Of a stretch of DNA of 64,000 bases, positions 35,071 to 43,651 are shown piece by piece (within the stretch, counting starts at the first letter, position 1; each line of letters starts with the position of its first letter). The position numbers and the translations under genes were made by a program. The notes below the pieces were generated by a model, which saw only the letters and a program-made list of their open reading frames with translations, was not told where the DNA came from and made no database searches. Location of the stretch: assembly GCF_014851675.1 (NCBI RefSeq), contig NZ_JACVAE010000001.1:2914001-2978000 (forward strand), in the 5' to 3' direction. Origin of the DNA: Rhizobium sp. ARZ01 (GTDB taxonomy: Bacteria; Pseudomonadota; Alphaproteobacteria; Rhizobiales; Rhizobiaceae).

Positions 35071-36792
35071 CTACAAAGACAGCCAGATCTGCTTGAAGAG
35101 ATCCCTATTGATCGCCTCTGCACTGCCGCTTGCGTCGATACTACGAATGTCTTTATCCAGAGCTCGTAGCTCGGCCATCAGCGCCAACCGCGCCTCGAAC
35201 CCTTCCTTGCTGATTTCCCCCGGCTTTCGCCTCTGGGAGACAGCAAAATCGGAGACGAGGTGCAACGTCAGATGCGGTTTGCATTCGTCCATCTTTCGGT
35301 AAAGTTTCTGCTCGAGCCGAGCAAGCATTGCGACACCGGGGACGGAAGACGGGCTCGACAGGATCATTGGCCCATCCAAATAGCCCGTGCGCTGCGCTTG
35401 CGGCCACCGGTCGCTGATAACGATCAGGCCGCGCGTTGCCCATCGATGCACACGCTTCACAACCGCGTATCTTTCGATCGCAATCAAAACGCCCCACAAA
35501 GCCAGTCCCACCGCAAGGATCTTCCCCTTTGCACCGCTTCGCTGCTCTTCACAATCGCGCTGGATCTGCGCCTTGAATTCGCGCTGACGGTGAGAGACCA
35601 ATTGCTGCAACCACTTCCGGAACCACCAACCCTGACCATCGCCGGTTCCGGCATAGGCTTGCTCACAGCCGAATTTCCATCGAAATATCCGGGTCAGCAG
35701 ATCGACTTGCGTGCTCTTTCCCAGTCCGTCCGGTGCGACAAGGGCCACCACGAGGCCGCCAGCCGAAGGACGCCTTTTTGCTGGAATGGCACCCGGCAGC
35801 AGACGGGCCAGAAGCCTTAGCAAAACGTAAGAAGTCTTGCGCATCACATGGACCACTGCATCCGCGAGGCTACTGCCTCCCGAGAACCCGCACCGGTGAC
35901 GGATCGAACGCCTAAGCCTGGCCAGATCGTCGCAGTGCACCACGAAGCCGTCTTTGCTTGGCCGAATTCTGCAACTGACAGTCCCGTGACGGCCAGCGTA
36001 TTCGACTACGTGCAAACCCGGTTCGCCGGACCGCATAGGCAGACTCGAAAGCTGGTCTTTCCAACAACCGGGCACCGCAACCCATCGCGTCCACGGCCGT
36101 GTCCACAGGCGGAACGCGAAACGGGCAACCGCTAGCCGGACTTCGTCCTCGGGAGAGAGGATTGGGATGGATATTCCGTGCATAGAACTCCGTTCCCATC
36201 TTCCAATCCCCGCATAATCGAATGCCAGATAACGCTTCCGAAACTCCCAACCGACGCGGATGCCGATGTGCAAGTCGATATGAAGATAGGCACTGCGCGA
36301 AAAATCAGGGATAAACCAGTCCTCTCTGCCGGCGCAGACATTGTCGTAGCAGGAGAGACTTACGCCGCGCAGACCGTGCAACCGAGCCACGATCGCGCAG
36401 AAAATCGGATAGTCCTTCTTGTCCAGAAGCACATCCAGATCGTCGCGGCCAGCGAGCGCATCCGGCAGGCTCGCGAGGTCCTGAACGACGCCGTATCTGA
36501 CACCCGCTGCGTCCAGCGCGGGAAACAGCTCGGCCACGATCGGCAACATCGGGGCCGAATCGGACGGAGGCACGGGAGTACCTGGGTCTTTTTGTGATGC
36601 CCTCGCATCAGCCAGGCTACCCGCGACAACCAGTGCCGCTTCCTCTGCGACGCCATTGCGCCGCTCAGCAAAGACATTCGGCGAGTTCACGCTACGCATC
36701 CACGCCGCTGCCGATTGCCAGCGCCCCGGCCTTTCGGCCGTCATCGCGCAATGCGTCAGCTTTGGTTGCGTAGCGCTGCGAGAGCATTTCAC
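35071..36792 (-). CDS. Nucleotidyltransferase-like / thymidylate-kinase-like two-domain protein
   Basis: A protein of up to 573 residues. Residues about 80-290 resemble a nucleotidyltransferase-type fold (FPALDAAGVRYGVVQDL and DDLDVLLDKKDY). Residues about 345-573 form a P-loop kinase with Walker A APDGLGKSTQ and a lid region like thymidylate kinases. Such fused proteins occur in exopolysaccharide operons, and the substrate is unknown. It might phosphorylate or activate a substituent. The start is uncertain: the longest frame begins with GTG at 36792 without a good ribosome site. The best site, AAGGAG at about 36825-36830, instead precedes a GTG at 36814 in another frame that stops after 40 codons. 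Met codons at 36744 and 36699 are alternatives. Confidence 0.6.
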   Translation of the reverse strand: MKCSRSATQPKLTHCAMTAERPGRWQSAAAWMRSVNSPNVFAERRNGVAEEAALVVAGSLADARASQKDPGTPVPPSDSAPMLPIVAELFPALDAAGVRYGVVQDLASLPDALAGRDDLDVLLDKKDYPIFCAIVARLHGLRGVSLSCYDNVCAGREDWFIPDFSRSAYLHIDLHIGIRVGWEFRKRYLAFDYAGIGRWERSSMHGISIPILSPEDEVRLAVARFAFRLWTRPWTRWVAVPGCWKDQLSSLPMRSGEPGLHVVEYAGRHGTVSCRIRPSKDGFVVHCDDLARLRRSIRHRCGFSGGSSLADAVVHVMRKTSYVLLRLLARLLPGAIPAKRRPSAGGLVVALVAPDGLGKSTQVDLLTRIFRWKFGCEQAYAGTGDGQGWWFRKWLQQLVSHRQREFKAQIQRDCEEQRSGAKGKILAVGLALWGVLIAIERYAVVKRVHRWATRGLIVISDRWPQAQRTGYLDGPMILSSPSSVPGVAMLARLEQKLYRKMDECKPHLTLHLVSDFAVSQRRKPGEISKEGFEARLALMAELRALDKDIRSIDASGSAEAINRDLFKQIWLSL

Positions 36793-36905
36793 AATCGATC
36801 GCTAGAAACGTCACCTCGGTGAACTCTCCTTACAGGGAGGAAGACAGATACAATATTTCAACAAACCCTGGGGCCGTAAGACATTTTCGCAAGCTACCGC
36901 ACTGC

Positions 36906-36927
36906 AGGTGCCGACAAATCGGCACCT
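36906..36927. promoter_or_regulatory. Hairpin between the nusG-like gene and the kinase gene
   Basis: A perfect 9-bp stem (AGGTGCCGA / TCGGCACCT) with a 4-base loop in an otherwise A/T-rich 165-base spacer. There is no T-run directly after it in either direction, so it may be an attenuator, an RNA pause or an antiterminator site rather than a plain terminator. Confidence 0.55.
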
Positions 36928-36957
36928 TATTGAAACAAGTTAAATAAAAACAATCAT

Positions 36958-37521
36958 TTATTTTATGACCGAGAACCTATCCCTGTCAATATACATTGAC
37001 ACAGAGCGATGCATAATATCCATTAAAATTCTAACCGCACCAGAGCGCCCAACGTAATCCATGGTTGCGAGCTGACCCGCAAACGGACCATCATGAACCC
37101 GAATCTTTTGTCCGTACTTAAGTATATCCTTCGGATGCAAAATTCCTTCTTCATCCGTAACTTGCATCAAAGACTCAACAACTCCTTGCGGAACCGGAAT
37201 AGGCTTGTGGTTAGCCATGATAAGCTTTCGCACCCCAATAGTCGAGTTGATTGGCGACCATCTATGCCGTTGAATATCCAACCCGACGAAAAGGTAACAA
37301 TCGAAATACGCGGCGCAAACCGTTCTCATGCTCCGCGCATGGCGGAGGGTTCGCCGCCGCTTGGGCAGAAAGGTACGGAAGTTTTGCGATAACAGGTGGC
37401 GTTCGGCCAAGCCCTCGCTGCGCTGGTGCGTCTGAACCACGTACCACCGTTCGGCCCGCGCATCGTGTAAATCTTCCAGTGGTTCCGAAATTGGACCATC
37501 GTGCGTGTCAATTATCCGCAT
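36958..37521 (-). CDS. NusG-like antitermination factor (RfaH/UpxY type)
   Basis: A 187-residue specialised NusG paralogue. Residues about 25-125 are the NGN domain (RWYVVQTHQRSEGLAERHL, then FLPKRRRT and CYLFVGLD). Residues about 135-185 hold a KOW motif (GQKIRVHDGPFAGQLATMDY). Such paralogues bind RNA polymerase at a recruitment site and suppress termination in long polysaccharide operons. It would act on this locus, and the hairpin at 36906-36927 just downstream is a candidate signal. The ATG at 37521 follows GGGGGTGG. It is 12 bases from the stop of the Wzc-like gene, so the two are in one transcript. The local sequence is more A/T-rich than the flanks. Confidence 0.88.
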   Translation of the reverse strand: MRIIDTHDGPISEPLEDLHDARAERWYVVQTHQRSEGLAERHLLSQNFRTFLPKRRRTLRHARSMRTVCAAYFDCYLFVGLDIQRHRWSPINSTIGVRKLIMANHKPIPVPQGVVESLMQVTDEEGILHPKDILKYGQKIRVHDGPFAGQLATMDYVGRSGAVRILMDIMHRSVSMYIDRDRFSVIK

Positions 37522-37533
37522 CGCCACCCCCAG

Positions 37534-39606
37534 CTATTGAAGATCAACATTGCCTTCGAGAGATGCATAACGGCCATATTTCGGTAGCTTTGACCCGTCG
37601 ACCATGGTCAGGGCGATGCCGGCGATCTTGGACCGGCCACCCAGATGTCGAATTCCTTCGGCGACCGCCTCGCGCGATGTTTCGCGCCACTTCACTACGA
37701 ACACTACCTTGTCGACATCTCGCGCAAGGATCGAGGCATCGGCCGCTGGCCCTACGGGCGGCGCGTCAATTATCACCGTATCGTACGCCTCCCGGAACTC
37801 ATCCAGGATCGAACGCATGCGCGCCGAAGCGAGTAGAGCAGGAGGGTTCAGCGTCTTCGCGCCCGCAGGCAGAACGTGGATTCCGGAAGCTTCATCCAGA
37901 CTAATTGCCTCTGTCGCATCGATCGGCAAAGTTAGCAGATCGACCAATCCAACATTCTCTGCCATACCGAAGAACGCTGTGGTCCTTGAAATTCTAAGGT
38001 CGGCATCGATCACAAGGGTGCGCTCACCGTCAGCGACAGCGGAATAGGCCAGGCTCAAGGCAAGGGTCGTCTTGCCTTCACCCGGCATGGCCGACGTGAG
38101 CAATGTGACATTTTGCGAACGATCAGCTTCGGGTATCCCGACCATCCCCAGGCGCAGCCTTCTTACGGCCTCGCTGTATCTGGATAAGGGTTTGCGCTCC
38201 AGATGCGCCACCGGCTGCGCCGTGACCTTCGCCGTGCCCGACCACTCCTTCATTTTCGGCATGGAGGCAAGCACCGGAACTGCCAGCATCTCTTCCACTT
38301 GGCGCCTTGCCACAAAGCCGGATGTCAACAGCTCACGAAGAAGGGCGCTGGCGCCTCCCAATGCAACGCCGAGAACCACGCCCAATGCCGCAAAGAGCGG
38401 CCTATTCGGGAAACTTGGTTCAGCCGGAACATCTGCCCGCGTGATCACCCGCACGCCGCTGTTGAGCAAAGTGGATTTTTCCTCGGCAATCTTGGCGCGT
38501 GACAGGAATGTCTGGAAAAGCTCCTTGTTCGCAGCGGCAATCCTCTCCAGATCGCGCAACTGCACGCCAACCTGATCTTCGACCGTTGATTGGTTGGATG
38601 CCGACGCAAGGGCGCGGGCCAGCGCAGCCTCGCGGGCTTCGCCCGCCTCGACCTCATTTCTGAGATTGCCGATGAGGCGCTGTATCTCGGCGGCGATCTG
38701 ATGCTCGATGTCGCGCCGCTCCGCTCGGGCCGTCATTACCGCCGGATGCTGTTCGCCGTATCGCAACAGCAGGTCGGCTTCCTTGCGCGTCACTGCTGCC
38801 TGCTGTGCACGGAGTGCGTTGACAACATCCGATTGCACGTCCGGTATCGTCTGAGCGTCTCCTCCCGTCCGAAGCACTTTCTCTGCCTGCTCGAACTTGG
38901 AGCGCTTCGTCGCCAGTTCGGCGCGAGCGTTGATGAGCGCTATATTCAGTTCAGACAGTTGCTGCCCGGTTAGGCTACCTGATTGCGTCGCTAACAGATT
39001 GTGCTCCATGCGGAACTGCTGGACAGCACCTTCCGAACGGCTCAGTTCCTCGCGCAATACTTGTGCTCGTTCGCCAAGCCACGCGGAGGCCTTCTTTGCG
39101 CCGTCATACCGGGACTCGATGCGGTCGGCCACATAGGCCTGAGCAATTGCGTTCGCAAGAGATGCTGCCTTTTGCGGATCATGGGAGGTCACGGAAAGCT
39201 CAATGACATCCGCAAGCCCGACGCGCGAAACCTCCACGGCACCCTTGAGCCATTCCAAGGCTTCGGCACCGACATCTTCTGTGAGCTTTTCGCTATCGAC
39301 GACCTTCTGTAGCAGCGACGAGGACGTCAGAACTGCAAGCTCACTTTCGATGAAAGTCGTATTGTCGCGCACTTCAGAACCATAGTCTTGCGACAAAATA
39401 TAATCTTTAGGGGCGTCAAGCAAAATTCGGGACACTGCCGTATATGACGGGTTAATCGCGAAGGAGGCCCCCACAAATACCCCGAATGTCAGAGCAGCAA
39501 TCGCGAGAATAAACCTGCCTTTACTGACAAGAAAATCGAAAATTTCTCGTACGTCGAGCAATTCCGGCCTCGGTGCTACGATCGCTTGATCGGGGGAGCT
39601 CTGCAT
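37534..39606 (-). CDS. Wzc/ExoP-like polysaccharide co-polymerase and tyrosine kinase
   Basis: A 690-residue inner-membrane protein controlling chain length. The Wzz domain begins near residue 20, with the first membrane segment around FILAIAALTFGVFVGASFAI. A large periplasmic coiled-coil region covers about 150-390, and the second membrane segment is at about 420. The BY-kinase ends the protein: Walker A SAMPGEGKTTLALSLAY, Walker A' TLVIDADLR and Walker B DTVIIDAPPVG. The C-terminal tyrosine cluster is short (LPKYGRYASLEG). The ATG at 39606 after GGAGGG is preferred to the frame opening at 39678. It works with the ExoF-like protein. It is first in the leftward run wzc-like, nusG-like, kinase. 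Confidence 0.92.
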   Translation of the reverse strand: MQSSPDQAIVAPRPELLDVREIFDFLVSKGRFILAIAALTFGVFVGASFAINPSYTAVSRILLDAPKDYILSQDYGSEVRDNTTFIESELAVLTSSSLLQKVVDSEKLTEDVGAEALEWLKGAVEVSRVGLADVIELSVTSHDPQKAASLANAIAQAYVADRIESRYDGAKKASAWLGERAQVLREELSRSEGAVQQFRMEHNLLATQSGSLTGQQLSELNIALINARAELATKRSKFEQAEKVLRTGGDAQTIPDVQSDVVNALRAQQAAVTRKEADLLLRYGEQHPAVMTARAERRDIEHQIAAEIQRLIGNLRNEVEAGEAREAALARALASASNQSTVEDQVGVQLRDLERIAAANKELFQTFLSRAKIAEEKSTLLNSGVRVITRADVPAEPSFPNRPLFAALGVVLGVALGGASALLRELLTSGFVARRQVEEMLAVPVLASMPKMKEWSGTAKVTAQPVAHLERKPLSRYSEAVRRLRLGMVGIPEADRSQNVTLLTSAMPGEGKTTLALSLAYSAVADGERTLVIDADLRISRTTAFFGMAENVGLVDLLTLPIDATEAISLDEASGIHVLPAGAKTLNPPALLASARMRSILDEFREAYDTVIIDAPPVGPAADASILARDVDKVVFVVKWRETSREAVAEGIRHLGGRSKIAGIALTMVDGSKLPKYGRYASLEGNVDLQ

Positions 39607-40176
39607 CACCAAATCCCTCCAATATCGACGTCGATAAGCACCACCCGTCCGCACTAGCAAACGGGTCCTGCTGTACACGATCGTCTAGGAAGCTAGTTGA
39701 TAGCCGCATGCACGCACATCAATACAGGAATCTGCGCCCAATACCTCGCACGTCCAACTCATTCTGCTCTTTGCCGTTGAGGATCACGCTAACGTACACA
39801 CCACAACTTAGCAGATTTGCGGACAACTGTGCCATCAGCAGTAGTACGTAATAAATTTGAAGCAATGCATGAAAGGACGAACACTCTCTGTCAATCGACA
39901 GGCAAAAAGGATGAAAGCGGATACCGCAATAACGGTATGAGTCCCACGAAGACATACACGGATTGGACTGCTGACTACCAGCGTCTCATAAGTGTTAATC
40001 GTTGAACCACTACCGGCTTTGACCGTCGCGCGCAGTGTGTCGGCCGTTGCCATTGTAGCCGCTTGAGGGGAAGCCTTCATGAAGGCCTCTTTCATCCGGA
40101 TAGCCGATAGGCCCCCATGGGTCCGGGCGATTAGATCGTAGCTCAACCGTCTCGGCGAGCCTGAGGTGATGCTGAT
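39607..40176. other. Divergent intergenic region, A/T-rich
   Basis: About 570 bases between the leftward Wzc-like gene and the rightward small membrane protein. It should hold the promoter of the main leftward operon. Two minus-strand frames (39719-39955 and 39835-40146) exist, but their residue use is irregular and ribosome sites are poor, so I do not call them genes. No repeat stands out. Confidence 0.5.
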
Positions 40177-40611
40177 ATGGACACTCTCATCGAATTCGCT
40201 TTGGAGCGCGTCGCTTGGGCCGCGGACAAGTCCGGAATCGTTCTGGTACTGTTGGCTACCCTACCTTTGGTGCTTTTACTTGGTTGCGGCCGGGTCCTGA
40301 GATACAGCGCCCTTGCGGTGTTTGTCGGGGCTATTACGTTGATTCTGCTTGGCATCGAGGGTTCTTCAGGCGCAGCTGTTGTCATTGTCGCCAATACTTT
40401 TCTGATTTCAGCCGCGGTACTTTCCCTGCGGAAACGGTTGGTGCAGATAGAAGCCCACCTCGAGATGGCAATGCTGTCCATCCACAACTTGGAGACCACC
40501 GAAGCAAGACGACAGACCTTCAGCGCGAGAAATCCCACCGAGCTTGCCCCCGGGAACATTCGACCGTCGTCGAGGAAGGACGGGAAGCCGCCCGCGCGCT
40601 TCAGCACATAG
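40177..40611 (+). CDS. Small membrane protein with C-terminal helical tail, unknown function
   Basis: A 144-residue protein. Residues 15-85 contain two or three membrane segments (GIVLVLLATLPLVLLLGCG, then ALAVFVGAITLILLG and AAVVIVANTFLISAAVLSL). Residues 86-115 form an amphipathic, probably coiled-coil helix (LRKRLVQIEAHLEMAMLS). The rest is polar and disordered. The ATG at 40177 has GAGGTG 8 bases upstream. The family is not recognised. Its place between the Wzc-like gene and the radical SAM gene suggests an accessory membrane factor, but nothing shows a specific role. Confidence 0.6.
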   Translation: MDTLIEFALERVAWAADKSGIVLVLLATLPLVLLLGCGRVLRYSALAVFVGAITLILLGIEGSSGAAVVIVANTFLISAAVLSLRKRLVQIEAHLEMAMLSIHNLETTEARRQTFSARNPTELAPGNIRPSSRKDGKPPARFST

Positions 40612-40871
40612 TCGATATGATGGGATGGATGCCCCTATCGGCGAGCCGTCGCACGGCGAAGGCGAGGCAGATGGCAACAGCGCATATCGATGCAATCGAC
40701 CTGGCAAAGCAAAGATTCCGGGTCATCTGGCATTCGTCAGGAACGTTCTGGCTGGCGGCGACAGACTGAGTGGCGGTCCTGCATCCCGACAAGATCTACG
40801 GCTGCGCCGGACACGTCTGCTCGGCAACGGCGCGACAAGGGGCGGCGTTAACCTGACACCATCCCGGCGCC

Positions 40872-41882
40872 TCAATAGACTTGTGTTGCAGCCGCCTGAG
40901 AGGGCGGCAGCTTTTCCGGGTACGGCCGGAGCACGTGCCGGAAGAGACGGCGTTTCCAGTGTATGCGATGTGAGTACTCGTCCAGGGATTCCAGGCGCCA
41001 GGAAAAGTCGTTCTTCCAGACATTTGTCGATGAGACCTGGCGCAGGAACGCGGTCCGGTAGATATAGGCCGATATGTTCTGTTGCTGGTGGGTCGGGTCC
41101 TTCGTGTTGGCCAGGATGCGGATGCGTCTGTCCTTGCTCTCTGCGATCACGCCCGTAACCGCCTCTCTGTAGGCCGCCAGATCGCGGGACAGATCCGTAT
41201 TGCGGTACGACGTACCACCGAAGTCGAAGACTGGACGGATCTGGATTGTATCCGGATTGTACCTGCCATAGACCCTAATCAGGTCCTTCACCTGCCGGAG
41301 ATTGTCCGGATTGACCGTGAAGTTGAGACGCAGCCGAGGCTTCCCGCCAGCTTCCCTCACCTTGGAGAGCATACTGAGCACCTGATGGTGCTGTTCGAAT
41401 GAGGCTCCCGGCATCAGCGCTTCATAGGTGACCTTTTCGGTGCCATGCGTCGAGATGGTTATCTCGTCCAGTCCCGCATCCGCCAAGCGGCGGATCCCTT
41501 GCTCCGTGAGAAGTTGTCCGTTCGTCGTGAAGCCGATGAAGGGCACGCGGTGACGCGTCGCGAGCTCGACCAGCCAGGGATAATCCTTGAACATGGTCGG
41601 CTCCATGGATGCGCCGAAGTGCACCTGCAACGCCTGCGGAAAGAGCTCGGCGGCGATGCGCTCGAGGTCTTCCTTGGTCAGCCGGCCCTTCGCATTCTCG
41701 GCACGCCAGCGATCATTGGAAAAGAAGCACATTCCGCAGCGCAGGTTACAGGCGTTCACTGGGTCGAGCCTAATTATCGTATAGCGCAACCCCAAAAGTT
41801 CCGCGCCTAGAGCCGCCGCGAATTTCAGGCGAGGGCTTTTCACCAAATTGTTAATGCGGTGTAGCGTTTCTGAAGTCGCCAT
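40872..41882 (-). CDS. Radical SAM protein
   Basis: A 336-residue radical SAM enzyme with the [4Fe-4S] motif CNLRCGMC near residues 47-54. Barrel strands follow (VPFIGFTTNGQLLTE, DEITISTHGTEKV and LRLNFTVNPDN). No second cluster-binding SPASM segment with many cysteines is visible; the C-terminal part is basic and cysteine-free. It generates a 5'-deoxyadenosyl radical to modify a substrate that cannot be identified. Similar enzymes occur at the edges of polysaccharide loci. The ATG at 41882 follows AAAGGCGGA; a GTG at 41903 extends it by 7 residues. It converges on the small membrane protein gene, with about 260 bases between the stops. A link to the PqqD-like module at 15289 is possible but distant. 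Confidence 0.86.
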   Translation of the reverse strand: MATSETLHRINNLVKSPRLKFAAALGAELLGLRYTIIRLDPVNACNLRCGMCFFSNDRWRAENAKGRLTKEDLERIAAELFPQALQVHFGASMEPTMFKDYPWLVELATRHRVPFIGFTTNGQLLTEQGIRRLADAGLDEITISTHGTEKVTYEALMPGASFEQHHQVLSMLSKVREAGGKPRLRLNFTVNPDNLRQVKDLIRVYGRYNPDTIQIRPVFDFGGTSYRNTDLSRDLAAYREAVTGVIAESKDRRIRILANTKDPTHQQQNISAYIYRTAFLRQVSSTNVWKNDFSWRLESLDEYSHRIHWKRRLFRHVLRPYPEKLPPSQAAATQVY

Positions 41883-42892
41883 TTCGAATCCGCCTTTCCA
41901 CACGTAGGGAATCCCTACGCTGCTTCAACGCAAGTTCAACAGACAATGCTTAACCTTGGCGCGCTGGAACGTATCCATCGAACGCGACTACTTGCCTGCA
42001 ATATTCTGACGCCAATGCCGCATACCTAATATACGCCAACTGCGGCAAAAAATTGCGACTACGCACGGCAGCATCTTGAAAATATCAAGAATTTTTCTAG
42101 GAAGACATATCTTATTTGTTGCGACAATTGCTCAGAAATTATATTTACCACGTAATGTCGACACTCAATACTACCCCTTTTTGAGTAGTGCACCATTCTT
42201 AATCGGACAGACAGACGGGTTTGACCTATCCCTTCTGACGTGCTTCCGGTAAATTAGGCCACACGAGCCGACCGGGTGAGACGCAGACCGGAAGGTTTCG
42301 ACCCGGCGTGCCTGTTCGGTGCTGAAGATGGATCGGTCGCTCTATGTTCACAAGTCCAGCCCCGGCGACCAGGCCGACCAGAAGCTGAGGATCAAGGGCA
42401 TCTGCCAGACGCGGGTGCGTCACGGCTATCGGCGCGTTCACATCCTGCTTAAGCGCGATGGATGGAAGATGACATGATTGCTGACGGAAACCGAACACCG
42501 ACATGATCGACACGGCAATCGACTGGTTTCGCGCCGACAGCAACAAGACCGTATTATCGACAGGTCGACATGAATGCGGCGCAGCGTGCCAGAGTACGCG
42601 GAATTCAATATTCAGGCTGAGGAACGAGCGATACAGACGTACATGAACTATCGTATGTCGTCATTTCTGTCTGCGCCTAACATATGGGCGAGATGCCCGA
42701 ACTGAGAAGTCGATCACATCTCGTGCCTTTCGGCTTCGGCGCTGACCTGAGCGAGTTCCGTCCGGGTTTTCGATCAAAGCAACACATGCAAGTGGCAACA
42801 CAGCGCATTGCTAAACTTCTATCGAATTTGGTCACTTGATATTTCACCGAATCCCTCAAAGATAACGACCACTGCAACAACTCCGTTAACGC
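41883..42892. other. Low-GC junction region
   Basis: About 1 kb without an intact gene, separating the two polysaccharide loci. The stretch 41990-42180 is A/T-rich. A transposase fragment lies at 42304-42477. The base composition and the IS remnant mark it as a likely recombination border. Confidence 0.6.
42304..42477 (+). pseudogene. IS3-family transposase (OrfB) remnant
   Basis: The plus-strand frame reads RRACSVLKMDRSLYVHKSSP, followed by RIKGICQTRVRHGYRRVHIL and a stop. This is the N-terminal region of the IS3/IS407-type integrase subunit OrfB (helix-turn-helix, then the RVRYGYRR motif). The DDE catalytic core and OrfA are missing, and I found no terminal inverted repeats. It is a dead fragment of about 57 codons; flanking remnants may continue upstream to about 42240. 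Confidence 0.72.
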
Positions 42893-43651
42893 ATGAACTT
42901 CCCAATTCGCCCCCACCAAGCCGCAGTCGCTTCTCATATTAAAATAGCAACGCTTGGCGCCCTCGCCTGTGCGATTGGGACGACCGCAGTCGTTTGTGTA
43001 TTGAGCCTGATTTTTCCCGAGCGTCCGCTTTGGGTAGAACTGGTGGCAGCAGCGACAATTACGGCAGTTGCTGTGTTCCCGCTTCTATTTGCAGCACGCC
43101 TACGCAATGAAACGCTTCGCGCAACCCAACAACAGCTCCAGCACGCGCTCCAGCACGATCCCGTGACCGGTACTTTGAGCGCCAATGCATTCGCAGCCTC
43201 GGTCGAGCATACGATAGACCGCAGGCGCGTGGCCGCAGCGGAAAGCCCGGACGGCATCATGCTCGTTGTCAGGGTCAGCGAGCTCGATGAGATCGGTCGC
43301 CGCTATGGTCCGCAATGGGCGGATACGCTGCTTCAATCGCTCGTTCGGATCGTACACTCTTCCGTGCGTTATGGTGATCTCGTCGCACGCCTCGCCTCCG
43401 ACGAACTTGGGATCTATCTGCCGGGTGCAACGGCAGAAAATGCCAGGGACATCGGCGTGCGCATCCTCACGCGAGTAAACGAGACCACCTTCGCAGCCGG
43501 CCATGAGCGCCGGATATCGGTGACGGTGCAGGTGGGCGGCACCAGGGTCGAAGACCAAGCCGACTTCCAGGCGCTGCGCGAGGCCGCCAACCGCGCCGCC
43601 CTTGCAGAGGAAGAAGCCGGCCCCCTTCTGTTCCGGGAGCTGTTTTCATGA
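42893..43651 (+). CDS. Degenerate GGDEF-domain membrane protein
   Basis: A 252-residue protein with two membrane helices at about 18-70 (IATLGALACAIGTTAVVCVL and LVAAATITAVAVFPLLFAA) and a GGDEF fold from about 85. The DPVTGTLSANAF entry motif is present. The signature is ASDEL instead of GG(D/E)EF, while an RxxD (RYGD) five residues before it, the product-inhibition I-site, is kept. It is therefore probably not an active diguanylate cyclase but could bind c-di-GMP or GTP. The ATG at 42893 has a poor ribosome site. It overlaps the 3' end of the rfbD gene by 6 bases in convergent orientation. A regulatory link to the neighbouring polysaccharide operons is inferred. Confidence 0.8.
   Translation: MNFPIRPHQAAVASHIKIATLGALACAIGTTAVVCVLSLIFPERPLWVELVAAATITAVAVFPLLFAARLRNETLRATQQQLQHALQHDPVTGTLSANAFAASVEHTIDRRRVAAAESPDGIMLVVRVSELDEIGRRYGPQWADTLLQSLVRIVHSSVRYGDLVARLASDELGIYLPGATAENARDIGVRILTRVNETTFAAGHERRISVTVQVGGTRVEDQADFQALREAANRAALAEEEAGPLLFRELFS

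Noticed and set aside
39719..40146. Minus-strand frames in the divergent spacer
   Set aside because: No ribosome sites, atypical codon use, and an expected promoter region; not supported as genes.
40612..40871. Short plus-strand frame continuing after the small membrane protein
   Set aside because: About 50 codons with no ribosome site or similarity that I recognise; could be a decayed end but is not supportable.
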